Positions 32,501 through 43,584 are shown, counted from the first letter of the stretch. The stretch is 64,000 nucleotides of DNA from Papilionanthe hookeriana x Papilionanthe teres (GCA_022702705.1 CM040427.1:73275283-73339282); one strand, 5' to 3'. Made by a program: numbers and translations. The notes: a model not told the origin generated them from the letters alone.

Positions 32501-34596
32501 TAAAATGGCATGGGGGAAGGCCAATTTTGGCTTGATTTGGTCAAGTCCACCTTTTGGGCTTGGTTCACCCTTCAAGGAGGCTTTGGGTGTTGTGGGGAGT
32601 CGAAAGGAATCATTTGGTTTGGCATGGAGAAGTCCTTATCCAAATATATTTGGATTAAATTTGGGTTAAGGGGAATCATGGTTAAGGCTAATGACTTTAG
32701 GAGATTAAGGAAAGAGTCTCCTTCTTTTGCCCAAAATGGCATGGTGACATGTAAAGAGGCTCTCATGGCTTCCAAGTGGCTCATGCATGGCTTCATGGCT
32801 CATCTTTGGCTTGGGAATAGTTAAGTCAATTTCATGAAAAAGGCTTTAAAAATTTTGGTAATTTAGGGGTGATTTGATGGGATTTGGCATATGGCTTGAT
32901 TTGGATTTATTTTATCATGGGTTTAGAACTTAGGAGATGGTTTTATCAAATGGATGATGATAGAGGTTGTCATGTGGGCTTTGGGCCTTTTGAAATTATT
33001 TTTGATGGGCTTTTAGGAAGGCTAAGGGGATGGGCCTTTAGGTTTAAGAATGAATTCATGGATGGGAATTTTGTAGAAGTTTGGGCCAAATAATTGTTTG
33101 GTTTGGTTTAGGGATATGTCATGAGTGATTTAAAATGAGTTTGGAGTGATTTGGGTTTGAATGGGGTTGGATTTGGGCCTCTTTGGTAAATGGGCCAATG
33201 TAGGCCAAATTAGGCTAACTTGGGCCAATGTTGGGCTAGGGTTGAAATTGATGTAAAATTAATGTTGGGAAATGTTTATGGGAGTGTTTCAAAGAGGTTT
33301 TGACTTTGGTTGGGTTTTGATTTTGGGGTTTGGGCTTATTTGGGTTAGGTTTGGGTTTAGGTCAAAATTGGGCCTTTTAGCTTTAGGTTGAATTTGAGTG
33401 AGGTTTGGGTCTAAATTTTGGGTAAATCATGTTAGTGTTTTGTTTGTGGGGATATTAAGGAAGGTTTAGAAAAGGTTTGGGGTTAATTGGAGTTGAATTG
33501 GGTTAGTTTGGGCTAAGTTTGGGTCATGGGTCCAAATTGGGCTTTAAGGTCGAAAAGTGAAATTGGATTCGAATACCAATCGAATTGGACTTGGATTTGG
33601 TCTAGATTGGTGTTGGGGATGTTGAATTGAAGTTTAGAATTGAATTGGACCAGAATTTGGATCGATTGGGTAGGTTTGGTTTGACATTGGGTTCACTTTG
33701 GGTTAAAATGGGTCAAATTGGGATTTTGACAAAAGTGGGGTAAATTGACAAAATTGGCCCATGGTGTAGTTTAACAAAATGGAATTGGGAATATTTGGGA
33801 TTTTCTGGGAATTTTTTGAATTTTTGGATTTTTTGGCTAAGAGGGGCATTTTGGGTATTTGGAGGGTATTGGGAGGTATTTTTGGAATTTTTGGTATTTT
33901 TGGCTATGAATGATCAATTTGAGTAATGTGGGAATGTTTGGGATTGGTTTTGGGGAATTTTGTGTATTTGGAGATTTTTTGAAAAAATTGGGTAATTTCA
34001 AGGGTTTTGGGTAGGCTAGGCGGGTGTAGGGTCCCCGGGGTCAAAAATTGAAAATTTGGAAAATTGAAGATTGGGTAAATGTAAGTGGAATGAAATCATT
34101 TTGGTTGAGCCATGAAGCCATATCAAGCCCACATGAGCCATGAAGGGACTCATTTGAGGCATTCATTATGTTGTTCCTAACCCTCTTGCCGAGGGCTTAG
34201 GGGTTAAGGACCATCCATGTGAATCACCTTTATGAGTCGGGAGGTCGAGTTGGGTATGGGTGTGGTTTCGGGAGATGTGTGAAAGTGTAGTGTATAAGTG
34301 TCGTGTGTGTGTAAGTCAGCCCTCACCAAACCGAGGCCGCCCGAGGCGGTCTAATGGCCAAAGAGTCCTATAGGAACTCATCCTTTAAACTTCCACATTT
34401 GATTTCAACCCTCTAGGTGATTAGGGGTCTACGGTCGAGTTTGTGGAGTTTGCGGGGAGTTAAGAAGTGGTTTGAATTTCTAGGTGGTGGGTCCTAATTC
34501 TAATCCTCTAGGATAGTCAAAGGAAAAGCCTAAGGCTAGATCCTAAGTACTAAAGAGAGAAGAGAAGACCTCATCAAAAATGAGGTCAACAAGCCT

Positions 34597-34833
34597 TTAA
34601 AATATTTCCTCTGGGATCGATATCCAGGACTCCACTAGAGCCCTGTATTACTTGAGCGATATGTATACTTGCGTTTAAAGGTATCTCTGTGATTAAAAGA
34701 TTATAATATATAATTGTTACTAAAATTAAAATTACGCTCCAAGTCAAGTTTTTAGCATTATTGCTGAGGATTTAGATATTCTAGTAGTGGTGTTGAATTC
34801 TTATATTTTTAAGTATATTAAAAATCGCGGTCA
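34597..34833 (+). repeat. AT1 5' LTR, part 3 of 3
   Basis: Matches 3' LTR positions of about 43348-43584, from TTAAAATATT through GATATCCAGGACTCCACTAG to the final CGGTCA. It includes an internal PBS-like remnant (TTTTTAGCATTATTGCTGAG, about 34747-34766) about 70 bp before the true LTR end. Confidence 0.9.
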
Positions 34834-34839
34834 TGTTTT

Positions 34840-34857
34840 TGGCATCGTTGCCGGGGA
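34840..34857 (+). promoter_or_regulatory. Functional-position PBS of AT1, tRNA-Asp type
   Basis: TGGCATCGTTGCCGGGGA, one mismatch to the complement of the plant tRNA-Asp 3' end, six bases after the LTR terminus CGGTCA at 34833. Confidence 0.82.
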
Positions 34858-34988
34858 ATATAAAGGAATATATTATAATTGAATATAATATAATTAGAGT
34901 AACAGACAATTTAGGATTGTTTGAAAACTTTTTAATAGAATTGTAACTTATTTAGTTAACTGTTTTGTTGTGTACTGATTTTGATTGT

Positions 34989-35075
34989 ATGTGTAAATTT
35001 GGTTCTGAAAATCTTACACCCTATGATTTAGAATTAGAACGCACTGTTAGGAGAATTAGAAACCATTTGAATTAA
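34989..35075 (+). pseudogene. AT1 gag start relic
   Basis: Opens with MCKFGSENLTPYDLELERTV like the intact AT2 gag, then ends at a stop after 28 codons. Just after, the sequence jumps into RNase H (CDASDYAIRAVLGQ at 35077). Most of gag, protease and RT, several kilobases in Athila elements, has been deleted. Confidence 0.85.
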
Positions 35076-35076
35076 T

Positions 35077-35726
35077 GTGTGATGCTAGTGATTATGCTAT
35101 TAGAGCTGTTCTTGGTCAAAGATATGATAAAATTTTTAAAGTTATATACTACGCTAACAGAACTCTTAACGATGTTCAAATTAACTATACATTACTGAAA
35201 AAAAGTTACTGCTATTGTGTATGCATTTGATAAATTCAGATCATATTTAATTGGAACTAAATGTATTGTGCATACTGATCATTCTGCTATTAAATATCTG
35301 ATGCAAAAGAAGGATATTAAACCTAGATTAATTAGATGAGTACTGTTAATGCAAGAATTCGATTTTGTGGTGATTGATCGAAAAGGAACTGACAATCAAA
35401 TTGCTGATCATTTGTCGAGACTGGAATATCATAAATCATCTGATATCGACAATAAAATTACAGACAGTTTCCCTGATGAAAAACTTTATAATATAAATGA
35501 GTGGAAAATACCTTGGTATGCTGATATTGTTAACTATATAGTAAGCGATATTTTGCCACCTATGCTAACTTCACAGCAACAGAAAAAATTCATTCATGAT
35601 GCAAAAGCATATTTTTGGGATGAACCATATTTATATAAGCAATGTAATGATCTTATTATTAGGAGATGTGTGCCTTATGAAGAAACTGAACAGATTATTC
35701 AGAAATGCCACAATTCTGAATTTTGA
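35077..35726 (+). pseudogene. AT1 RNase H and integrase zinc-binding region
   Basis: Begins CDASDYAIRAVLGQ, continues through frameshifts near 35190-35215 to TDHSAIKYLMQKKDIKPRL, then a TGA replacing a conserved W (35337). The open frame 35349-35726 reads LMQEFDFVVIDRKGTDNQIA and DHLSRLE, then the integrase zinc-domain approach (RRCVPYEETEQIIQKCHNSE). A TGA at 35724 replaces a glycine of the GGHFG motif. A dead copy, though large stretches remain readable. Confidence 0.85.
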
Positions 35727-36720
35727 GGTCATTTTGGCATTAACAAAAGTGCGCATAAAATTTTGCAAGCTGGATTTTATTGGCCTACTCTCTTTAGAGA
35801 TGTTTACAGATATAAATCTTGTGATAGATGTCAACGAGTATGTAATATATCTAGATGTAATGAAATGCCTCTGAATTTTATGTTAGAAGTGAAAATTTTT
35901 TATGTTTGGGGATTAGATTTCATGGGACCATTTATTCCTTCATTTGGGAACTTATATAATTTAATTGCAGTTGATTATGTATTAAATTGGATTGAAGCAC
36001 AAGATTTACCTCGTTGTGATCCTAAAAGTGTTTCAAGATTCTTAATGAAAAACATTTTCACAAGATACGGAATGCCGAGAGTGATTATCACTGATGGAGG
36101 ATCCCATTTTAGGAATAAATACATTCAAAGATTTGGAGAAAAAATTAATATTGTTCATAGATTCTCTACTACATATCATCCTCAAACCAGTGGTTTAGCT
36201 AAATTTTCTAATCGTGAGATTAAACAAATTTTAGAAAAGATTGTAAATCCTAGTAGAGTAGATTCGTCTACAAGACTGGATACTGCATTATGGGCATACA
36301 GGACTGCTTATAAAACTCCTATTGTTATGAGTACTTACAGGCTTATATATGGAAAAACTTGTCACTTACCAGTAAAATTGGAGCCTAAAGCATATTGGAC
36401 ATTTAAAGAATTCAATTATAATTTGAAAAATGCTGGTGAGAAGAGATTGTTGCAATTGAATGAATTAGAAGAATTAAGAAATGAATCTTACGATAACAAC
36501 AAAATTTATAAAGAAAAACTGAAGTTAATGCATGATCGGAAGATTAACCAGAATTAAACTAGGGCAAGAAGTTTTGCTTTACAATACAATGTTGAAATTA
36601 TTTCCTGGGAAATTGAAGTCTCGTTGGTTAGGACCCTTTACTGTGACTCAGGTTACACTTATGGAGCAGCTGAAATTGAAGATTAGAAGACTGGGAATAG
36701 ATTTAAAGTGAATTGACATA
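35727..36720 (+). pseudogene. AT1 integrase core and C-terminus
   Basis: The zinc-domain second half (CDRCQRVCNISR) precedes the core: WGLDFMGPFIPSFGNLY with the first catalytic D, RVIITDGGSHF with the second, and TYHPQTSGLAKFSNREIKQI, in which the usual catalytic E in GLAEFSNRE is K. The open frame 35763-36557 is 264 codons. After a stop at 36557 the C-terminal GQEVLLYNTMLKLFPGKLKS and RWLGPFTVTQV continue in the same style. Probably inactive because of the E-to-K change and stops. Confidence 0.87.
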
Positions 36721-37229
36721 GATTAAAATCATATTTTGAGAGTAAAAGACCAAATTATAAAGAGGTTTTAAAGTTCAGTCAACCTAAATAACACCTGATT
36801 AGGTCGGGCTGACGACGTTAAACCAAGCGCTTTATGGGAGGAAACCCATAGTTATCTTTATTTGTATGTGTGTTTGTTTGAATTTTTTGTTAGTTTGTAG
36901 TAATATTGAATTCTACTACTTGAATTTGACCTTTGATTATCAAGAATTTGGATCAATGGAGAAAATTTGGAACGTGAAAGACCACGGCGTAAAGTGCAAA
37001 TTTTTTTGTTAGGACGCCGACGGCGCGCTCAACACCACCGACGGTGGGTTTTTCCTGAGAGCCCTGGAATTAATTGCATAAGGCTCGCCGAAGGCGCCTT
37101 CGAGGCCGCCGACAGCGGGATCGGTGAGTGGGCAGTTTTTCAATTTTTAGTGAATTCATCCCTTATAAACTCCCATGGACGGTTCCTAAACACTTCAAAT
37201 ACCAAAAACGAATGTAAACCACTTTCAGT
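36721..37229 (+). other. AT1 spacer with LTR-like GC cluster upstream of env-like ORF A
   Basis: After pol, a 500-bp stretch holds a GC cluster (37013-37132: GCCGACGGCGCG, CACCGACGGTGG, GGCCGCCGACAGCG) and a TATA-like CTTATAAAC (37162-37170). The phrase TTTTTCCTGAGAG and the spacing resemble the U3 of the AT1 LTR (4619-4630). The 90-codon frame across it is not considered a gene. Confidence 0.5.
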
Positions 37230-38399
37230 TCCTCTCTAATGGCCTCCAATTCAGTAGATTACCCTAGATTTCAAGTTTACAACCGGAGAAAGTTCGTCAG
37301 TGCTGAGGCGCGGTGACTTTTTAACAAGTTGATATCCAAGAGAAGGCTAATCAAGGAATGAGGATTCGTCAATCAAGGATTAAGCAATTCTTCGTCACCA
37401 ATTGAAGAAATGATTGTGAGGCGAAGATGGGAAGTGTTTTGCTATACTACTGCCACAGTAGTCGTTCCAGTGGTTAAGGAATTCTATGCCAATTTACATG
37501 GAATCAACCAAGGAATCGTTTATGTGCGAGGTAGGTAGATAACATTCAATTCTGAAAGAATTAATGAGTTATACATGCTTGAGAATGTTCCTGTCTGCCA
37601 CTATTCAAATTTCGTGCCAACGATAGACAATATGAATGAAATATACTAATATTTGACGGATGAAACCGATGACTGGGAAGTTAGAGAAAGCGAGTACGTT
37701 AATTTTTCTGTAACACTTTTAAATCCCATTTCAAAGAATTGGCACTTTTTCATATCTGCAAAATTATTGCCAAAGATGAAAATTGGTAAAGTCACAAAAG
37801 AAAGTACAATTTTGAACTACTGCATTCAAATGGGATGGCCCATTGATATTGGATCAATAATTGTGAAGTCTGTGTTTGGCTTGATTGTTCAAGGATCATC
37901 TCAAAGGCTTGAACATCCTTCCACAATAATTTCAATATGCAGTTTGTTTCAAGTTTCATACGAGATTTGGGAGAAAATTATGCTACCTTGGAAACCTTTA
38001 GACCCAACTCGTATGTTCCCAGCCAATGATGAGGAGAATGACATGGGTGTGATCATGGATCAAGCATCTCAGAATTTTGTTCCTATTCAACCTCTAGTAG
38101 CAGACAAGACACCGATGGTCTTACACCGAATCAAGAATCTGGAGAAGCAGGTATAAAATTTAATGAGTACAGTTAACAATATGTTTGATTTATTTGATCA
38201 TATTGATTGGAGGATGAAGGAACATTTTGATCATACTGGGCAATTTGAAGCGAGTCTGATACGCTTAATGAAGAAGATGGGATGGATTGATGAAGATTCA
38301 ACAGAAGAATTCCCATTCAGACATTTTTACAACCTGTTTATCCATGTTCAAGCAATGGGTGATATCAGAGGAGAAACCAATTCAGATTCTGAAGAGTAG
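37230..38399 (+). pseudogene. AT1 env-like ORF A (plant transposon protein domain)
   Basis: Translation with three or more breaks: a first block near 37400 (RRRWEVFCYTTATVVVPVVK, EFYANLHGIN), then 37653-38156 (TDETDDWEVRESEYVNFSV, LLNPISKNWHFFISAKLLPK, STILNYCIQMGWPIDIGSII), then 38163-38399 with an acidic tail. It resembles the 'putative plant transposon protein' domain found in the env-like third ORF of Athila elements. Function in those elements is unproven. A second homologous ORF follows at 39340. Confidence 0.65.
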
Positions 38400-39339
38400 T
38401 AGAATTGATTTGCTTATTTATTTCATTATGTTATGTTTGATTTGAACTTTGTTTGTGTATTTTCTTTCATAGTTTGCTTTTTAATCTCAGTATAGATGAG
38501 ATAATGATTGAAATGTTTGTTTTCATCATTTTGAGTGTTATGGTTTGGATTGTGACGCTGATTATATGGATTTAGGTTGAGAAACTACCTATTTATGAGT
38601 GTTATGTATTGTGTGTTGTAAACACTTGGATTCAATATATAAATGTGAAGTTTTGTTGTGCGTATGTTTATTTGTGTTAATACATCACTAAATCACTAAA
38701 ATTGATTCAAGTCGCAAAAGTTTGAAAAATGATTAATATTTTTAGAATCTCACCGATGACACGCTCGAGGCAGCCGACGGCGCGATTTTCCCGAGAAGAA
38801 TGGAATTTAATTCAATAGAGCCCGCCGACGGCGCACACGACCCCGCCGAGGGCGAGATCGCGAAAAATACCTATTTACCGTGATTTTGACCGGTCAAATG
38901 CCACTATTCATCGTCTTCTTTGCCATTTTACCTGAAAAGTTGACCTAGGGCTTGATAGATCTCGGGTTTGAAGCGATTTCAACAAATTCTAACACTGGAT
39001 TTCATCTTCTCTTGGTAAGAGCTTCACTCCTATGTAATTTTTTTTTATTTTCACAATGAATTTCTTTCACATTAAGAAATTTTGAGAAATTTGAAATGTG
39101 GAGAAAAGACTTGGAAGGAATTCATGGAACTTGATTTAGATTGCTTTAAACCCCATTTAGAAGCCATTGTATTATTATTTTGGAGATTAGTTTGGATTTT
39201 AGTGATTTTTGATAGATCAAACAATGGCTTCATGACAAAAGAGAAGACTCGAACACGATGAGACTTGATTTATAAATGTAAAAGCACAATCGAGGTATAC
39301 TTCAATCTTTCAAAGTAAGAAGTGTATCCAAGATCGAGT
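38400..39339 (+). other. AT1 spacer between env-like ORFs, with a second GC cluster
   Basis: AT-rich except for 38752-38865, which carries GCAGCCGACGGCGCG and GCCCGCCGACGGCGCAC beside TTTTCCCGAGAAGAATGG, paralleling the cluster at 37013. No ORF of note. It looks like the upstream half of a duplicated spacer-plus-ORF unit. Confidence 0.5.
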
Positions 39340-40380
39340 TTTCGAAAATCCCGGAGGAGAAGTGGAACGAGTTATCAGAGAGCGAGGATGGGAGAACTTT
39401 TGCTACACAACCAACAGAGCTGCTATCGAAGTTGTGAGAGAGTTATACTCCAATCTTACTCAACTCGAGGATAAACAGTCCAAGTAAGAGGATTTTCTGT
39501 CGACTTTAATGCTAATCGCATTAACTCTTTTTACGAGCTTCACGACTATTTTTCTAGCGAGTATGAAATATTTGGAACAATGGAGGGTCCGTTTAACGAT
39601 GTTATCGACTTTCTCACTGATGGGAAAGGAGTTTGGAAAATTAAAAATCGTGAACGGATTAACTTTCCATTGTCCATGATGAATGCCACTGCTAAGCCAT
39701 GGCATTATTTCATTTGTTCGACTCTGCTACCTACCTACTATCACAGTGAAGTCTCGAGAGATAGAGTTATTCTGAATTTCTGTATTCAGAACAACAGAAG
39801 CATTAGTGTGGGGAGAATAATTTATAAGAACATTATGGCGACTACAAAGAGTGAGACAAGTGGATATTTAGGGTATCCTGGCCTTATTTATGCACTTTGT
39901 CAATTATCTGGAGTTAAAGCAAGAGATGATGAGGAATGGGTGTATCTGATGAAACCCATTAGCAAAACAAATATAAAGACTTATGAATCCCAAGAGGAAT
40001 GGAGAACACGGAGTAGGAGCAAGGCACCTTCTACTAGTAGAGACATTCCTTCTACTAGCTATGACCCTCCTGCCTCTAGTCCCCCTACCTTATATGATCT
40101 GATGAATGCCATGACCCTGCAGAGAAAAAGTTTTGAGCAGTTAGATAATAAATTAGAAAGAATTGATCACAGGATTGAAGGTTTGGAGAGAAGACACGAT
40201 CATGATAGTGAGTATCTTCAGAGGCACTCTAATTTTGAGATGGCATATTATGATGCTCAGGCCAGGTACTACAGAGGAGAGCCTGATGTGATTTTTCAAG
40301 AATGCCTCTGGTATACTCAGTATCAGCCCAATCCTCATGCTGACCAGAGTGATGAGGACGTTGTATGGGATTTTGATTGA
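39340..40380 (+). pseudogene. AT1 env-like ORF B (plant transposon protein domain)
   Basis: First block near 39355-39485 (VERVIRERGWENFCYTTNRA), a frame change near 39485, then an open frame of 266 codons at 39580-40380. It includes KNRERINFPLSMMNATAKPW, HYFICSTLLPTYYHSEVSRD and ILNFCIQNNRSISVGRIIYK, then a serine-rich linker and a C-terminal charged segment (QLDNKLERIDHRIEGLERRH) with coiled-coil character. It is clearly homologous to ORF A in domain order. Only one break was found, so it is the best-preserved coding piece of AT1. Confidence 0.68.
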
Positions 40381-41775
40381 TCTTTGTGATGGTGATGTGA
40401 TGTGATGTTTTGTTGTATAATTTTTAGTTTTGTTGATGTAATATAATTTTTATTGTATTCTGTAGACTATGCTTGTTTATGGGGTATGTGTTTAGTTTGA
40501 CACTTTGCATTTTCATTTCTAGATGTTTGTGATATTTGTAATAGTAATTATGAAATTTTTAGTTTAAAATAGTAAATTGTTGTTCTGTGCTGTGAAATGC
40601 ATCTGTTCAGTTTAGTTTGTTGTTATTTAATGTTTAGTTTTATATACTTGTTTTAAAATTTCATTACCCCAGCAAATTCTATAAACTGTTATGTGTATAG
40701 AAAGGTTTTTAAATATTACAGGTCAGTTGAAGTTAGAAATCTTGAGAAGAACCTGCAAATTTCAAAAAGATAAAAATGCCTAAAGTGCAAAGGTATGAAT
40801 TTTATATTTAGAACTTTTCTTTCAACCCTGTACTATTTCAATTATAGAAAACTTTAAGTTTTGGGGAGGGAAGAAAAATCTTAACTATTATATGTTCTCA
40901 AATAACATATTTTCAAAAATTATAATATGATTTTTGTGATAAAATTTAATTTAAATAACTATATTTAGATTTTATCTAAATATTATAGAGAATTCAAAGA
41001 AATATTTTTGGTAATGAAAATTAATTTTGTAAGTTATAGATATTTAGTATAAAATGATAAGAATATAGTTAACTATTTAAAGTAAAGAAAATTATATTTT
41101 GAAATATTAAGAATCTTAGGAATTTAGTTGAGGAAGAAAAGATTGGGATTCAATAATGTAAAAACTATGAAGTACATATAATGTAAAGAATGTTTGAAAG
41201 TTTCAAATTTAGGAAAAGAATAGTGAAGTTCAAAATTATTAATAGGTTATCCAGATTTATTAATCCTCACTTGAAAAATAAAAAGAAAAAGAAAGAAAAA
41301 GAAAAATGATTGAAAAAAAAATCCCTGAAAAGAAAAGAAAAATATGTAGGATTGAAAACAATCCAAAAGAAAAAAGTAAGTGAGGAGAAGCTTGAGAAAA
41401 TGTTTTATCAAAAATTGGCTTCACTTGGATTAACCTAAAGGGAAAACTAAAAGAATTTATGAACTTATATTTATGACTAGTTTCTTTACTTAATAGAATT
41501 CTCATGAAGTTCCTATCTTCTAAATATTCTAAGTGAATTGATATTGCAACATATAGTCATTCTTGAAATGAATAGAAGACTATAAATCTTAGACTTGATG
41601 ACTAGATAACCTTATACCTACAGAATTCATCTAATTACTTGAAAATTATTTCCTAAAAATTTTTGCTATAATATTTATTTAAATAAAAATTATAGTATTT
41701 CTGAATTAAAACTTTATCACAATGAATCATAACTTTTATGTAGTACTAAAGATTACTTGAGGACAAGTAATAGTT
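40381..41775 (+). other. AT1 3' untranslated region
   Basis: No coding signal. It contains a polypurine-tract-like TAAGTTTTGGGGAGGGAAG at 40855-40873, about 920 bp before the LTR, and a long A/G tract (about 41271-41400, words such as GAAAAAGAAAG). Confidence 0.6.
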
Positions 41776-41790
41776 AAAGTTTGGGGATTT
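41776..41790 (+). promoter_or_regulatory. Polypurine tract of AT1
   Basis: AAAGTTTGGGGATTT directly precedes the 3' LTR start TGACCC at 41791. This is the expected position and style for Athila-lineage plus-strand priming. Confidence 0.75.
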
Positions 41791-43584
41791 TGACCCAAGG
41801 AAAAAAGGTTAAGATTTTCATGCCTATTTTATACTGATTTTGATGATATTGCACTTTAAAGAAGGGCATTTTTGGTGTTTTTTGCAAGTATTAAGATTTA
41901 AGGATAAAGGAGTGAAAATATGCAAAAATGATCGAATTTGGAGCAAAAAGGGCTAAAATATGCAAATTTGACTTAGGGCGCCGACGGCGAGGTCGAGGGT
42001 GCCAACGGCGTGATTTTATCAAGAGTTCAGAATATATTCTAAGGGAGGCCACTGATGGCGGAGGTCGAGGCCGCCGACGGTGAGGTCATTTTAAAGCACT
42101 GTTTCTAGAAGGCACCAAACGACGCAGCTCAAGGCCGCTGACGGCGGGATCGTCGGTTCTTTCACAATATATGTCGAATGTGGATGATTTTCGAAGGGAT
42201 GCCTGGAAAACCTTTAGAGGCTCTTCAACAAATTTAAAAGAACCATTTTAGGCCAAAAAATTGTCTTTTTGGAGTCCTCTAAAAGTCACTAAGAGTCTGT
42301 AAAAAGTTCTATTAGAGATTTCTAATAGTTACTTAGTGTCCAATAGAGAGTCCACTAGTTTCCATTGTTATTAGTAAGTGTTAAATAGTGAGTTCAAATA
42401 GAGATTGTGAGGAATTCTTTGAAGGATAGTAAGAGTGGAAGGGAAGTGAGAGATCTCTTCTACATTGTCATTTTGAAGGAGAATTCTGTGTACTGTAAAG
42501 AAGGAAGAGATTCAAAGGAACTTCAAGGAGTTTTCTTGGGGAGGAATTAAAGATAAGTTGTGTTTATTTACTTTAGTTTGTAGTACTTTACTATTATATA
42601 TGAAATCCAAGTTTTATTGCATCCTCTCCATGAATTCTGAGTAGTTGTTCTATCTTTCTCCTTGTTTTGATATTTTTGTGATATGATAAATAGAATTAAT
42701 GTGGCATAAAATATTTAAATAAGTTGTGATAATCTTTAACTTAAATCTTAATTTACTTTTAATCAGGCCAATTGATAAATTAAAATCTGTTGAGTTTGAC
42801 AACTATAGTTAAGATTACATCCGAGATTCAGGGAGATCAAAATCCTTGGTAGCAGTGTGCAAATAAATAGGGAAATAATATTCATTGGGCTTAGAATTGG
42901 AGATTTTAGAATGACAGGCTAAAATCCTCAATTTGATCCTATCGTTTGGGTGTTGAAGTGTAGATTGTTAGCCCTCAGGTGAGGGGAATGTAGGAGCTCT
43001 GAAGTGAGAGCCGGTATCCTCCCAGCCTAGCTGCAGATTCAGTAACCAAGCATAGGATTAGTCAATGTTCTTTATGCCTGGACCAAAGGGTAAAGATAAG
43101 GTATGCTCCTATTTAGCACAACACTATTTAAAAACTAATTCTAATTATCTATTCACTTAGTTATCTTAACAAAGGAGATAGATTCTTGCTTATATATTTA
43201 AACTTAATTTTAGTAGTATTAGTTATTTGTTAGTAGAACTAGTTTAATTTAAATTTCATATTATTGTCGATCACATATTAGTGACAGATAGGCAATTTTG
43301 ATTAGTTGTGATTCTGAATTAATTTCTATAATCCTAGTCTGTAGCCTTTAAAATATTCCCTATGGGATTGATATCCAGGACTCCACTAGAACCTTGTATT
43401 ACTTGAGCGATACGTAAAATTGCGTTTAAAGGTATCTCTGCGATTAAATGATTATAATATATAATTGTTACTAAAATTAAAATTATGCTTCAAGTCAAGT
43501 TTTTGGCGCAATTGCTGAGGATCTAGATCTTCTAGTAGTGGTGTTGAATTCTTATATTTTTAAGTATATTAAAAATCACGGTCA
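41791..43584 (+). repeat. AT1 3' LTR (1.79 kb, uninterrupted)
   Basis: Starts TGACCCAAGG and ends CGGTCA. It is the reference copy for family A and shows what the 5' LTR looked like before the insertions. It contains the GC cluster (41978-42155) and, near its 3' end, a PBS-like TTTTTGGCGCAATTGCTGAG (about 43499-43518). Confidence 0.92.
41978..42155 (+). promoter_or_regulatory. GCC-box/DRE-like cluster in the AT1 3' LTR
   Basis: The same cluster as at 4577-4745, with a few bases changed (for example GGCCGCCGACGGTGAGG and GCCGACGGCGAGG). It lies within the presumed U3. Confidence 0.55.

Larger units (their letters stand above)
7705..34591 (-). mobile_element. OG1: giant Ogre/Tat-like Ty3/gypsy retrotransposon carrying an AlkB-like ORF
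   Basis: Both LTRs have the same ends in plus-strand view (TGTCGGCATA ... GGTCAACA) at 7705-15038 and 27241-34591, and a perfect AGCCT duplication flanks the element. On the minus strand the order is LTR, PBS, ORF1, gag, protease, RT, RNase H, second RNase H, integrase, AlkB-like ORF, tandem-repeat 3' region, LTR. Very long LTRs, an ORF before gag, a tRNA-Arg-type PBS (identity from memory) and two RNase H domains are hallmarks of the Ogre/Tat lineage. All ORFs carry breaks. The two LTRs differ by a few percent by eye, mostly transitions, apart from one deletion and one insertion in the 5' LTR. Confidence 0.9.
27241..34591 (-). repeat. OG1 5' LTR, with a 1.6-kb insertion and a 1.6-kb deletion
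   Basis: Matches the 3' LTR from end to end except for two changes. An inserted LTR lies at 29126-30749. A deletion has its junction near 32450, where the text passes directly from the equivalent of 11281 to that of 12899. The deletion removes the CpG-rich region with the TATA-like promoter. The hairpin at the outer tip is kept (34567-34587). Confidence 0.9.
4397..43584 (+). mobile_element. AT1: Athila-like Ty3/gypsy element, host to the nested insertions
   Basis: The outer LTRs start TGACCCAAGG at 4397 and 41791. The 3' LTR ends CGGTCA at 43584 and the 5' LTR ends CGGTCA at 34833, after being split by two insertions. With those removed the element is about 10.5 kb: LTR 1.77 kb, PBS, an interior with a deletion from gag into RNase H, integrase, two env-like ORFs, a polypurine tract and a 1.79-kb LTR. 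It inserted into a copia element at a 5-bp site. Lineage is inferred from PBS type, gag start, integrase text and env-like ORFs. Confidence 0.85.
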
